A stretch of DNA of 58,402 nt from Chloroflexota bacterium. GTDB taxonomy: Bacteria; Chloroflexota; Ktedonobacteria; Ktedonobacterales; Ktedonobacteraceae. Position numbers and translations under genes: made by a program. The stretch's first letter is position 1; every line of letters begins with the position of its first letter. Location of the stretch: the NCBI GenBank assembly GCA_902810755.1, contig CADDYT010000019.1:1-58402 (forward strand), read 5' to 3'. Shown here piece after piece: positions 25,490 to 33,841 of the stretch. The notes beneath the pieces are model-generated. The model had not been told where the DNA came from, made no database searches, and worked only from the letters and a program-made list of their open reading frames with translations.

Positions 25490-26971
25490 TCACGGCTCCT
25501 GGGTGGCGGCGGCTAACGAGCGAAAGCGGGCATAGCGTTCGGCGTAGAAATCGGCCAGGGTGGCTTCTGGTTCGTAGCGGCGGCTGACGCGGATGCAGCG
25601 GCTCACAGCCTCTTCCGGCGAGGGATAGAGGCCAATGGCGGTCGCGGCCACGAGGGCGGCGCCGAGCGAGGTGGCATCAGAGGCTACAGCGACCACCGGC
25701 ACGCCGGTCACATCGGCCTTGATCTGGTTCCAGAGATCGACGCTGGCACCGCCGCCGGAGACATGGATCTCGCGTACCGGCGCGCCCGCTTCAGCCATAA
25801 TCTCCAGATATTCGCGCATGGCGAAGGCCACGCCTTCGAGAACGGCTCGCGCCAGATCGCCGCGACCGTGGCGCAGGGAGAGGCCGACGAAGCCGCCGCG
25901 CAGGGCCGGATTGAAGCGTTCGCCATCGGCCATATAGGGCAGGAAGATCAGCCCAGCGGCACCCGGAGAGGATTGACGCGCGGCTGCCTCGCATTCGGCG
26001 AAGAGCGGCGCGCCGCCCGGCGGGGCGAGCAGGGTTGCCAGCCACGCAAAGGCCGCCCCGCTGGCGTTCAGGCCCAGTTCGGTACACCACCAGTCTGGCA
26101 CGACATGGCAGTAGTTGGCGATGCGCAGATCGTCCAGCGGCTGGCGCACGGGGGCGTTGAGGCAGGTCGAGGTACCGGCCATATCGCTCAGTTCGCTGGA
26201 ATTGAGGACGCCCGCGCCTACCACGCAGCACTGGCTATCGACGCCACCCGGCACAACAGGGATGTGAAGTGGCAGACCGCTCTGCCGCGCAATCGCGGGC
26301 AGCACTTCGCCCATCACCGTCCAGGGCGCCAGCGCGGTCGGGAACGTTTCCGGTGGGATGTTGAAACGCGCGAAGAGGTCGGCGGCCCACGCGCGGGCGC
26401 GCAGATCGAAGAGGAGCGTTGAGCCTGCATGGCTCCAGTCGGTAGCGGCCTGTCCGGTGAGACGCCAGGCGACGAAATCTCGCGGCTGCAGCCAGAGGTG
26501 GGTACGGGCGAAAATATCAGGTTCGTGGCGCTGCACCCAGAGAAGTTTGGGGCCGAGGTAGAACGCCTCCGGGTCGTGTCCCGTGCGCCGGTGAATCGCC
26601 TCGCGCCCGCCCGGCTGCATACGCCATTCCTCCGCCTCGCGCGTGGCCCGGTTATCCTGGTAGATGATGCCCCGGCGCAGCGGTCGCCCTTCGCGGTCAA
26701 ACGGCGCGATAGAGGGCGATTGACCCGTCAGTCCGATGGCGCGCACCTGATAACCGCTCAACTGAGCGGCGATGCCCTGCAGTGCAGCCAGCGCGGCCCG
26801 CCACCAGTCTTCCGGCTCCTGCTCCGCCCACGCCGGGCGATCGTAGTACGTGGGATATTCCGCCTCTCTGCTGGCGACGAGCGCGCCGCTAAGATCATAA
26901 GCCAGGACACGAGCGCCGCCCGTGCCGACATCCAGCGCCAGCACGATATCGGATGAGATATTCTTATCCAT
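25490..26971 (-). CDS. FGGY-family carbohydrate kinase (xylulokinase-like)
   Basis: 493 residues. N-terminal ATPase motif LALDVGTGGARVLAYDL, then RAIGLTGQSPSIAPFD, GIIYQDNRATREAEEW and the central VPGGVDSQCCVVGAG with the presumed catalytic Asp, plus C-terminal EIHVSGGGASVDLWNQIKAD and SDATSLGAALVA adenosine motifs. These match FGGY kinases near xylulokinase and the autoinducer-2 kinase group. It phosphorylates a sugar or polyol at the expense of ATP. The start overlaps the preceding stop by one base (TGATG). The neighbours (isomerase, BtpA, phosphoesterase, DeoR) define a catabolic operon. Confidence 0.92.
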   Translation of the reverse strand: MDKNISSDIVLALDVGTGGARVLAYDLSGALVASREAEYPTYYDRPAWAEQEPEDWWRAALAALQGIAAQLSGYQVRAIGLTGQSPSIAPFDREGRPLRRGIIYQDNRATREAEEWRMQPGGREAIHRRTGHDPEAFYLGPKLLWVQRHEPDIFARTHLWLQPRDFVAWRLTGQAATDWSHAGSTLLFDLRARAWAADLFARFNIPPETFPTALAPWTVMGEVLPAIARQSGLPLHIPVVPGGVDSQCCVVGAGVLNSSELSDMAGTSTCLNAPVRQPLDDLRIANYCHVVPDWWCTELGLNASGAAFAWLATLLAPPGGAPLFAECEAAARQSSPGAAGLIFLPYMADGERFNPALRGGFVGLSLRHGRGDLARAVLEGVAFAMREYLEIMAEAGAPVREIHVSGGGASVDLWNQIKADVTGVPVVAVASDATSLGAALVAATAIGLYPSPEEAVSRCIRVSRRYEPEATLADFYAERYARFRSLAAATQEP

Positions 26972-27918
26972 CAGCCGCTCACCATCTGATAACCTTTGAG
27001 TTTGCCTTTGTTGAGGGTGACGAGCGCGCCGTGCAGGATGCCTTCGCCGTAATCGCTGCCGGGGTTGATGCAGACGGTGCGACCAATTTTGCGCGAGGCA
27101 TGAGCTTCGTGGACGTGGCCGTGCAAGCCGAGCAGCGGCTGGTAGCGTTCGATGGCGGCGCGCACCGCCGTGGAGCCGACCGGCGTGAAGCGTGTCTGGC
27201 CGAGGCTGCTCTGCACTCGAAGCTCGGCGTCCAGTGCGGGCGCGTCGTCCAGCCCGCTCTGGAAGGGCGGCACATGCAGGTTCATTACAGAACTTTCAGG
27301 GCGTTTGACGAGCGCCATCATGCGCTCGATACGCTGCGCCAGTTCGTCCTCGCTGCACTCTCGCGGCGTGTGCCAGGGCGTCGGGTTGGACCAGCCGCAG
27401 CTAATCATTTCGCTATAGTCATCGAGGGGGATGACGCGCTCTTCGGGGTTGTGGACGAGGCGCGCCCCGTCGAGAACTTCCAGCACGCCCGGTGGGTCGT
27501 CGTTACCGCCCATGATGTAGCAGGCGACGCTGCTGTCGGCCAGCCGCTCATCGGCCAGCGCCATCCACTCTTGCAGTCGCTGCCTCATCAGGCGCTCAAA
27601 AAGCGGCTCCATCTGGCCCCCGGCGCGCAGTTCCCGCGCCTCTTCGGGCGTGCAGCGATAGGGATAAAGGCCCTTATCGGCGGCGCGTTTCTCAAATTCC
27701 TCAACCTCGGCCTCGCTCGCCAGTTCGATCTGCTGGCCGTGTTCCCGCGTGCTATAGATGCCGGGACGCACTTCTTCCAGAAGGATCACAGCCTTGCCCA
27801 GAATATCGCCGCCCATGATGAGGACGTCGGCGCGATAGAATTTTGCCGCGTTCAGAAACTTGCGGAAGCAGCGATTGGAGCCATGCACATCGCTGGCGTA
27901 GTAGATCGTCGTTGCCAA
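26971..27918 (-). CDS. Calcineurin-like metallophosphoesterase
   Basis: 315 residues. The metallophosphoesterase signature is spread as SDVHGSN (about 11-17), MGGDILGK (about 37-44), MGGNDDP (GNxD, about 160) and GLHGHVHEA (C-terminal GHxH). These supply the dinuclear metal site of a phosphatase or phosphodiesterase. The only sensible start is TTG 27918, with GAGGGAG eight bases before it; no in-frame ATG precedes the first catalytic motif, and the frame further upstream is antisense-frame noise over BtpA. It follows the BtpA stop by 5 bp and overlaps the kinase gene. A role in dephosphorylating a pathway intermediate is possible. Confidence 0.88.
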   Translation of the reverse strand: MATTIYYASDVHGSNRCFRKFLNAAKFYRADVLIMGGDILGKAVILLEEVRPGIYSTREHGQQIELASEAEVEEFEKRAADKGLYPYRCTPEEARELRAGGQMEPLFERLMRQRLQEWMALADERLADSSVACYIMGGNDDPPGVLEVLDGARLVHNPEERVIPLDDYSEMISCGWSNPTPWHTPRECSEDELAQRIERMMALVKRPESSVMNLHVPPFQSGLDDAPALDAELRVQSSLGQTRFTPVGSTAVRAAIERYQPLLGLHGHVHEAHASRKIGRTVCINPGSDYGEGILHGALVTLNKGKLKGYQMVSG

Positions 27919-27923
27919 GACGC

Positions 27924-28793
27924 TTACTCCCTCTCGTACTGATCCTGCAACCCGGCGCGAATAGCGCGTACCTTTTCCATCAGACGGCGGGCGCGTTGGG
28001 GATCGACCGGGTTCCAGATGTAGCCATCGAGCTTGAAGCTGGTGCCGACGATGGCCCCGTCGGCGACAGAGAGCAGGGCCTCGATATTTGCCTCGGAGAC
28101 GCCTGTGTTCGCCAGCACGGGAATGTCGGGCGCGGCCTCTTTTGCCTCGCGAATGTATTCCGGGTTGGCGGAAGTCCCGGCCATCTGACCGGAGATGAGC
28201 AGGGCATCGGCCCCGAAGAAGGCCGCAACCTTTGCTCGCTCGGCCACGCTGCGCCCGGCGATGCTGCGAGCAAATTCGGGCGTGATATTGTTGAAGACGG
28301 CGACGTGCTGGCAATCAAGCTGGCGGCGCACGAGGAAGGCTTCGCTTCCCTTCGGCGACCAGAGACCCATATCGCTCTCGTAGGTACCCGTGAAGACTTC
28401 ACGCACGAAAGATGCGCCCGTTGCCGCCGCCAGCCGCACGGTCGCCACCGGGTCCCAGAGGATGTTGACGCCGAACGGCACGTTCACCTCATCCCGCACG
28501 CGCCCGATGATATAGGCCATCGTCGCCGGAATCTCTGCTGCTACCTCGAAGCTGTAGGGCAGGTCTTTCTCGTTGCAGAAGAGGAGGCCATCAACGCCCG
28601 CATCCTGCAGGGCGTGCAGGTCATGGCGCACATGGGCCAGGATGGCTTCCAGTCCCACCTGGGCATCATACAACGGGCGACCGGGCAGGGCCGGGAAATG
28701 CACCATCGCGATCACCGGTTTGGGAACCGGGAACAAACGCTGTAAAATATCCACTGATTGCACCTCTTCAAGATAGGTAGCCAACGATGTCAT
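27924..28793 (-). CDS. BtpA/SgcQ-family TIM-barrel protein
   Basis: 289 residues. The family core is clear: KPVIAMVHFPALPGRPLYD, GVDGLLFCNEKDLPY, VPFGVNILWDPVATVRLAAATGASFVREVFTGTY, and a C-terminal phosphate-binding-like segment VLANTGVSEANIEALLSVADGAIVGTSFK. BtpA was first linked to photosystem I stability in cyanobacteria, but members such as SgcQ occur in sugar-utilisation operons and look like aldolase/epimerase-type barrels of unsettled activity. Here it lies between a DeoR regulator and a metallophosphoesterase, supporting the sugar-catabolic reading. It may act on a phosphorylated intermediate. Confidence 0.93.
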   Translation of the reverse strand: MTSLATYLEEVQSVDILQRLFPVPKPVIAMVHFPALPGRPLYDAQVGLEAILAHVRHDLHALQDAGVDGLLFCNEKDLPYSFEVAAEIPATMAYIIGRVRDEVNVPFGVNILWDPVATVRLAAATGASFVREVFTGTYESDMGLWSPKGSEAFLVRRQLDCQHVAVFNNITPEFARSIAGRSVAERAKVAAFFGADALLISGQMAGTSANPEYIREAKEAAPDIPVLANTGVSEANIEALLSVADGAIVGTSFKLDGYIWNPVDPQRARRLMEKVRAIRAGLQDQYERE

Positions 28794-28812
28794 GACATGG
28801 TAGCCCCACTCA

Positions 28813-29589
28813 TCAAACGGCTACCGGTTTTCCTACGGCAGAGATTTCCAGGCCGGTGGCGCGCAGGGCTTGCACTATTTCCGCCGGTGCCGCTTCGTCT
28901 GTTACCAGCGTTGTCACCGCACCGGCGGGCGCGACGACGGCGGGCGCGCGATAGCCAAGCTTGCTGTGGTCGGCCAGCAGGAGCGTGCGGCGCGAACGCT
29001 CCATCATCAGGCGATGCAGCGCCGCCACCTCATGATCTAATTCTGTCACGCCGACGAGCGGGTCGAAACCGGCGGCACCCAGCACGCAGAGGTCGGCATA
29101 GAACCGCTGCACTGTCGCTTCGGCGATGGGGCCGGTCATGGTCAATTCGTCGGCATCTAATTTGCCGCCCACCACGATCACGCGAATGTTACGCGAAGCG
29201 AGCAGGCTGGCGTGCGAGAGCGAGGCGGTAATCACCAGCAAGTGAGGGTGCGGCGGCAGGAATTGCGCGAACTGCGCGGTGGTCGTGCCTTCACCCAGAA
29301 ATAGCGTTTGCCCCGGCTCGATCAGGCTGGCCGCGTGCGCGCCGATCTGCCGCTTCTGCGCCGAGAATTGCAGGGCGCGGCTGTTGAAGCCGAGTTCGAC
29401 GCTTTTCGTGATGTGAACTGTCGCGCCCCCGTAGGTCTGGCGCAGGAAGCCATCCTGCTCCAGTCGCTTGATGTCGCGGCGAATCGTCATCACCGAGACG
29501 CCCAGTTCGTCTGCCAGCGCCTGTGCCTCAATGGACTGGCGTTCGGCCACCCGCTCCAGAATGAGCCTTCTGCGTTCACTCGCCAGCAT
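28813..29589 (-). CDS. DeoR/GlpR-family transcriptional repressor
   Basis: 258 residues. N-terminal winged HTH: SERRRLILERVAERQSIEAQ then ALADELGVSVMTIRRDIKRL and the wing EQDGFLRQTYGGA. The C-terminal DeoR effector domain has LGEGTTTAQFAQFL and LLLADHSKLG, typical for sensing a phosphorylated sugar. ATG 29589 follows an AAGGAGAGG run; an upstream start adding thirteen residues is less likely. As first gene of the operon and divergent from the APC permease, with phased GAAC repeats between them, it most likely represses both units. Confidence 0.92.
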   Translation of the reverse strand: MLASERRRLILERVAERQSIEAQALADELGVSVMTIRRDIKRLEQDGFLRQTYGGATVHITKSVELGFNSRALQFSAQKRQIGAHAASLIEPGQTLFLGEGTTTAQFAQFLPPHPHLLVITASLSHASLLASRNIRVIVVGGKLDADELTMTGPIAEATVQRFYADLCVLGAAGFDPLVGVTELDHEVAALHRLMMERSRRTLLLADHSKLGYRAPAVVAPAGAVTTLVTDEAAPAEIVQALRATGLEISAVGKPVAV

Positions 29590-29618
29590 ACAATAATTGC
29601 CTCTCCTTCCGCCAGATC

Positions 29619-29653
29619 GAACCGACAACGAACAAAAACGAACATTTTTGAAC
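29619..29653. promoter_or_regulatory. Helically phased GAAC repeats, candidate DeoR operator
   Basis: GAAC occurs at 29619, 29630, 29640 and 29650, with 11, 10 and 10 bp between starts; the middle copies read CGAACA. Such phased direct repeats suit DeoR/GlpR-type multimeric binding. The site lies between the deoR start and the permease promoter. Confidence 0.6.
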
Positions 29654-29661
29654 AGCAGCTA

Positions 29662-29690
29662 TTGACTGATGCTGTTCTTTGCTGTATACT
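29662..29690 (+). promoter_or_regulatory. Promoter of the APC permease gene
   Basis: TTGACT (29662-29667), a 17-bp spacer and TATACT (29685-29690), directly next to the GAAC repeats and 46 bp upstream of the permease start. Confidence 0.8.
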
Positions 29691-29735
29691 TTAGCTAATA
29701 ATTTTGTTCCTGTCAAGCCTGTAAAGGAGAATGAG

Positions 29736-31376
29736 ATGGCAGAGCAAACCTCGCAATCTGTTTTTGTCCGTCAATCTTCTGGCCTTGTGCGTTCGGCATC
29801 GGCACTCGATGCCATGATCTTCAACGCTGTCTTCTCGGCCCCGGTCGGAGCCACCCTGGCTTTCGGCATCTTCTATGCGCTGGGCGCTTTCCCCGGCTCG
29901 GACCTGGTGACGGCGTTGCTCATCGCCTTCGTTGTCAACATTCCCGTCTGCATCATGATGTCGATGATGGCCGCGTCGATGCCGCGCACGGGCGGCGATT
30001 ACGTGTGGATCAGCCGTATCCTGCATCCGGCGGTGGCGGTCTTCAGCAACTTCTCGGCCTCTATTTCGGCGCTGATCGGCGCGGCCTTCTGGGCGCGCTC
30101 CTTCGCCGTACTCGCGCTTGGCCCCACGCTGGCCGTGCTGGGCGCGGTCACAAACAACAGCGGCCTGATCAACGCGGGCAACGCGGTGAGCGGCAGCAAC
30201 GCCGTCGGGCAGTGGTGGACGTTCGGTCTTGGCCTGCTGCTCATCCTCATCCTGGCGGGGGCGATGTCGCTGGGGACGAAGGTTTCGTTCCGCGTGCAGA
30301 ACGTGTGCTGGATTATCGCCAGTATCGGCACCTTCCTGGCCTTCCTCGCCCTGCTGCTGAGTTCCAATGCCAGCTTCATCGCCAATTTCAACGCTTTCGC
30401 GCAGCCCTACACGCATAGCGCGAACTCTTATCAGGCCATTCAGACGGCGGCGGCGAAGGCCGGTTTCACCTTCACCGGCGCGCACCCCTTCTCCTCGACG
30501 CTGCCCGTCGTGGCGATCATCATGACTTTTATGATGTGGAACTGGTGGTCGGTGTATATCGCGGGCGAATTGAAGTCTGCCGCGAACCTGCGCCGCCAGC
30601 TCTCGGTGATGCTCGGCGCGCTCATCTGGGATTCGCTCTTCATGATTATTGGCGTGTTGTTGCTCTACCGGCCAGCCGGGGAACAGTTCATTGCCAGCAT
30701 CAACTTCCTGACCTCGACGGCCACCGGCTACACGCTGCCTGTGCAGCCTTACTACAACCTGATGGCCAGTATTGCCGCGAACAATCCGATCTTCTCTGTG
30801 CTGATCGCCATCAGCTTCCTCTTCTGGAACCTGCCGGCCATGTTCCCGAACACCTTTATGCCCATTCGCACCATCTTCGCCTGGGCGTTTGATCGCATCC
30901 TGCCGGAAAAGCTCTCGGAGGTAAGCGAGCGCACGCACGCGCCGATACCGGCCATCCTGACCGCCTCGGCAATCGTGCTGCTCATCCTGATCTGGTCGGT
31001 GCTTTCGACCTCGTTCTTCACGCTGCTCTCTATGGGCGTACTGGCCGGGGTTGTGACCATCCTGTCGGTGAGCGTGGCGGCGCTGGCTTTCCCCTATCGC
31101 CGTCCCGATCTCTACCAGAGTTCGCCCGCCAGCCTCAAACTCGGCGGCATTCCCGTGCTGCCTATCGTGGCGGTGCTATCCATCGCCGTGATGATCGCGC
31201 TGGCCTACGTCGTCCTCTCCTACCCGCAACTGGGCATAGCCGCGCCCTGGCAGGGTCTCGTCTTCATGGCCGCCCTTGTCGTCATCGGCCTGCTCATCTA
31301 CTTTGTCTCGCGGGCTGTGCGCGCCGCCCAGGGCATTCGCCTCGACCTGATCTACCAGGAGTTGCCGCCAGAGTAA
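29736..31376 (+). CDS. APC-superfamily permease
   Basis: 546 residues with about 12-14 hydrophobic segments. The N-terminal RSASALDAMIFNAVFSAPVG and the MMAASMPRTGGDYVWISRIL segment around residue 80 match the amino acid-polyamine-organocation family, especially the prokaryotic group ending in '(E)LPPE'. ATG 29736 has AAAGGAGA upstream. It is divergent from the DeoR-BtpA-kinase operon and shares its control region, so it probably imports the compound that the operon breaks down, which is unusual because such operons commonly use ABC or PTS sugar importers. The frame stays open after the TAA for another 52 codons. Confidence 0.9.
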   Translation: MAEQTSQSVFVRQSSGLVRSASALDAMIFNAVFSAPVGATLAFGIFYALGAFPGSDLVTALLIAFVVNIPVCIMMSMMAASMPRTGGDYVWISRILHPAVAVFSNFSASISALIGAAFWARSFAVLALGPTLAVLGAVTNNSGLINAGNAVSGSNAVGQWWTFGLGLLLILILAGAMSLGTKVSFRVQNVCWIIASIGTFLAFLALLLSSNASFIANFNAFAQPYTHSANSYQAIQTAAAKAGFTFTGAHPFSSTLPVVAIIMTFMMWNWWSVYIAGELKSAANLRRQLSVMLGALIWDSLFMIIGVLLLYRPAGEQFIASINFLTSTATGYTLPVQPYYNLMASIAANNPIFSVLIAISFLFWNLPAMFPNTFMPIRTIFAWAFDRILPEKLSEVSERTHAPIPAILTASAIVLLILIWSVLSTSFFTLLSMGVLAGVVTILSVSVAALAFPYRRPDLYQSSPASLKLGGIPVLPIVAVLSIAVMIALAYVVLSYPQLGIAAPWQGLVFMAALVVIGLLIYFVSRAVRAAQGIRLDLIYQELPPE

Positions 31377-31535
31377 CAGGCGCACCCCAGACTGCAATGG
31401 CGCTACATTGTCAACAAAGGGCAGGTCTGGCAAATCTACGAAGCCACCGAACATGAGGAGGCCGAGCCGCAAAGCAAAGAGGAGCAAGAGATTCTGGCCC
31501 TCATGAAGCCTGACACGGGGCCGCTGGCACGCTAA
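31377..31535 (+). other. In-frame open segment after the permease stop codon
   Basis: Directly after the TAA at 31374-31376 the same frame continues for 52 sense codons to TAA 31533-31535. Parts read RLQWRYIVNKGQVWQIYEAT and EPQSKEEQEILALMKPD, plausible soluble protein with normal codon use. There is no in-frame ATG, GTG or TTG near its start and no ribosome binding site. It may be a remnant of a C-terminal tail cut off by a stop mutation, a readthrough extension, or chance. Confidence 0.4.
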
Positions 31536-31554
31536 AAGAGGAGCGGGCAGAATA

Positions 31555-31589
31555 GCAGCCGATCATCCCCGCGCGGGGTGGTCGGCTGC
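31555..31589. terminator. Hairpin between the permease and hemH
   Basis: GCAGCCGATCATCCCC and GGGGTGGTCGGCTGC form a long stem with small interruptions around GCGC, between convergent genes. It lacks a T-run, so is only a probable bidirectional terminator. Confidence 0.5.
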
Positions 31590-31600
31590 GCTGTGTCATC

Positions 31601-32545
31601 CTATCCTGCCAGCGTCCCTTTTACGACCTCTGCCAGGGCTTTGATGAAGAGGGGAGAGGTGTTGAGAGACCGGGTGCGGGCGAACTGGATGCCGTTGGCT
31701 TCGGCCTGCTCGCGCGCGCCGATCTCGATGTCGTAGAGGATTTCCAGGTGGTCGGCCAGGAATTGTACGGGGGCGATCAGCACATGGCTCTGCCCGGCGG
31801 CGCGCAGTTCGGGCATAATGTCGGCGAAATCGGGCTTGAGCCACTCTTCCGGCGTGTGGCCCGCGCTCTGGTAGCAGAACAGCCAGCGTTCGCGCGGCAG
31901 GCCGACCGTTTCGGCGACGGCTGCTGCTGTCTCCTTCAAAGCGTTGATATAGCCCGGCTCGTTCTCCACCACGCGCTTTGGCATGCTATGGGCCGTGAGC
32001 AGCACGGGGACGCGCTCGCGTACCTGCGGTGGGAAGCTGTCAAGCGCCTCCTGCACGCGCTGCGCGATGGCCTGCACGAAGAAGGGCTGCAGGTGCCAGT
32101 CTTCGGCGATCAGCAGTTCCAGGTCGTCGCGTTGCAGCGCGGCCACCGCCTCACGCAGCGCGCGCACGTAGCCGCCCATGATGATCGGTGAATACTGCGG
32201 CGACATGATGATGCCCACCAGCTTCTGCGCGCCCGCCGCCACTTCCGGCGCTACATCGGCGATGAAGGGCGGGGCGAAGCGCATCCCGGCGCCAACCTGG
32301 AAGGTGGGGCCTGCGGGATGCTGCGCGTTCAGTTCCGCTTGCAGCGCCGCCGCCTGCTCGCGGGTGATGCGTAGCAGGGGCGAACCGCCGATCAGGCTGT
32401 AGCGCCTGCGAAACTCGCGAAGCAGTGCTTCATCCGGCTCGCGCCCGCCGCGCACGTTGCGCAGGTAGACGGGGATGTCATCCAGCGTGGCGGGTGAGCC
32501 ATAGGTCATTAAGATCACGCCAATGCGTGTCGTATCGTTTTGCAT
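31601..32545 (-). CDS. hemH: Ferrochelatase (protoporphyrin or coproporphyrin type)
   Basis: 314 residues, the bacterial length. Motifs: GVILMTYGSPATLDDIPVYL at the start, VLLTAHSMPKRV with the catalytic His near residue 175, the CYQSAGHTPEEWLKPD segment and PVQFLADHLEILYDIEIGA with the catalytic Glu. It inserts ferrous iron into a porphyrin as the last or second-last step of heme synthesis; Gram-positive-like organisms usually use coproporphyrin III, so CpfC activity is possible. ATG 32545 has GAGG six bases before it and was preferred to an ATG twelve bases upstream. It follows hemE by about 20 bp. Confidence 0.95.
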   Translation of the reverse strand: MQNDTTRIGVILMTYGSPATLDDIPVYLRNVRGGREPDEALLREFRRRYSLIGGSPLLRITREQAAALQAELNAQHPAGPTFQVGAGMRFAPPFIADVAPEVAAGAQKLVGIIMSPQYSPIIMGGYVRALREAVAALQRDDLELLIAEDWHLQPFFVQAIAQRVQEALDSFPPQVRERVPVLLTAHSMPKRVVENEPGYINALKETAAAVAETVGLPRERWLFCYQSAGHTPEEWLKPDFADIMPELRAAGQSHVLIAPVQFLADHLEILYDIEIGAREQAEANGIQFARTRSLNTSPLFIKALAEVVKGTLAG

Positions 32546-32566
32546 CTCTTCCCTCATTCCCCGTCG

Positions 32567-33643
32567 CTAACGGGCTGTTGACTCGTGAACGGCTTCGACG
32601 AGGCGGCGCAGCGTGTCGGGGGATGTGGGAGCCAGCACGCCGTGTCCGAGGTTGAAGATGTGGCCCGCACGTCCGTTGGCGCGGCGCAGGACATCGCGCA
32701 TGCCCGCCTCGATGGTCTCCCAGGGCGTGAGCAGGAGCGTGGGGTCGAGATTGCCTTGAATACCCCTCTCATAGCCGATGCGCGCCCATGCCTCGTCGAG
32801 GTCGACGCGCCAGTCCACACTGATGATATCGCCGCCCGCCTCGGTCATGGCTTCAAGCAGGCTGGCCGTGCCGGTGCCGAAGTGGATAGAGGGAGTGCCG
32901 GTCTCTTTGATGGCGGTGAAGATGCGTCGGTTGTAGGGCTGCACGAAGCGCCGGTAGACGCCGGGGCTGAGCGCGCCCACCCAGCTATCGAACAACTGCA
33001 CGACATCGACTCCCGCGCGGATCTGCGCCAGCAGGTAGCGCGTGACAACGGCGGTCAGCTTCTCCATCAAAGCGTGCCAGACTTCCGGCTGGCCGTACAT
33101 TAGCGATTTGGCGATGCCGTAATCGCGCGAGGGGCGTCCCTCGATCATATAGCAGGCAAGCGTGTAGGGGGCGCCGGAGAAGCCGATGACCGCCTTCTTG
33201 CCCGCCAGCTCGCCGCGCACCAGCCGGATGGCTTCCATCACGAACGGCACTGCTTCGTCGGGGTCGATGATGCGCAGAGCGTCGACATCGCGCATGCTGC
33301 GCACGGGATTATGGATGATGGGGCCGATATCCGGCTCAATTTCAAATGAGATGCCCATGCCCTCAAGCGGGAGCATGATATCGGCGTAGAGAACCGCGCC
33401 ATCTACGCCCAGTTGCTCGACGGGCATCAGCGTCACCTGGGCGCACAGTTCGGGCGTCTTCGCCATTGTCAAAATATCATAGCGTTTGCGCAACTCGCGA
33501 TATGCAGCCAGGCAGCGTCCGGCCTGGCGCATAAACCAGACGGGGGTGGCGTCCGGCTGACGCAGGAAACAGGCATCAAGAAAACGCGCCAGCCCCGTTC
33601 CCGCTTCCGGCTGCACGCGAGCAGTTTCTATCTGTTGCTGCAT
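32567..33643 (-). CDS. hemE: Uroporphyrinogen decarboxylase
   Basis: 358 residues. Landmark segments: PVWFMRQAGRCLAAYRELR, VLYADIMLPLEGMG with the catalytic Asp, FSGAPYTLACYMIEG with the substrate Tyr, and FNLGHGVLAPTSPD with the C-terminal His. It removes four acetate carboxyls from uroporphyrinogen III to give coproporphyrinogen III. The first motif usually reads RQAGRYLPEYR; here Y, P and E are C, A and A, while the two arginines are kept. AAGGAAG precedes ATG 33643 and a promoter lies at 33706-33734. hemE and hemH form a two-gene operon. Confidence 0.96.
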   Translation of the reverse strand: MQQQIETARVQPEAGTGLARFLDACFLRQPDATPVWFMRQAGRCLAAYRELRKRYDILTMAKTPELCAQVTLMPVEQLGVDGAVLYADIMLPLEGMGISFEIEPDIGPIIHNPVRSMRDVDALRIIDPDEAVPFVMEAIRLVRGELAGKKAVIGFSGAPYTLACYMIEGRPSRDYGIAKSLMYGQPEVWHALMEKLTAVVTRYLLAQIRAGVDVVQLFDSWVGALSPGVYRRFVQPYNRRIFTAIKETGTPSIHFGTGTASLLEAMTEAGGDIISVDWRVDLDEAWARIGYERGIQGNLDPTLLLTPWETIEAGMRDVLRRANGRAGHIFNLGHGVLAPTSPDTLRRLVEAVHESTAR

Positions 33644-33705
33644 GAATCTTCCTTACATTCTTTCTCTTTTCTGGTGGGCAATCGCTCTTGCCCATTACCT
33701 TACAT

Positions 33706-33734
33706 ATAATAACGCAACAGGAGGAAGATAACAA
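33706..33734 (-). promoter_or_regulatory. Promoter of hemE-hemH
   Basis: Minus strand TTGTTA (33734-33729), 17-bp spacer, TATTAT (33711-33706), 63 bp before the hemE start. Confidence 0.65.
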
Positions 33735-33806
33735 CAGGAAATCTGAAAAAACTTGCAGGGAGGGAGAAGATTGCTGGAGATTTTGCAGAATCTGTCCCTC
33801 GCGCCG

Positions 33807-33840
33807 CCCTGTCATCTGAGCGCAGCGAAGGATGACAGGG
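33807..33840. repeat. REP-like palindrome/terminator after the kinase gene
   Basis: CCCTGTCATC and GATGACAGGG form a perfect 10-bp stem around TGAGCGCAGCGAAG. It touches the stop codon of the minus-strand kinase gene at 33842 and may terminate or protect its transcript. Same family as the palindromes at 24234 and 50276. Confidence 0.7.
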
Positions 33841-33841
33841 T

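Noticed and set aside
26971..28314. A 447-residue fusion of BtpA-region sequence with the metallophosphoesterase
   Set aside because: The first 130 residues come from the wrong frame of the BtpA gene; the phosphoesterase fold starts at TTG 27918 with its own ribosome binding site.
29691..30938. 415-residue antisense frame opposite the APC permease
   Set aside because: Extremely charged, repetitive (Arg/Asp/Gly/His) translation without motifs; shadow of the hydrophobic permease.
32567..33643. HemE as a non-functional paralogue
   Set aside because: Catalytic Asp, Tyr, His and both arginines are present and it is in an operon with hemH.
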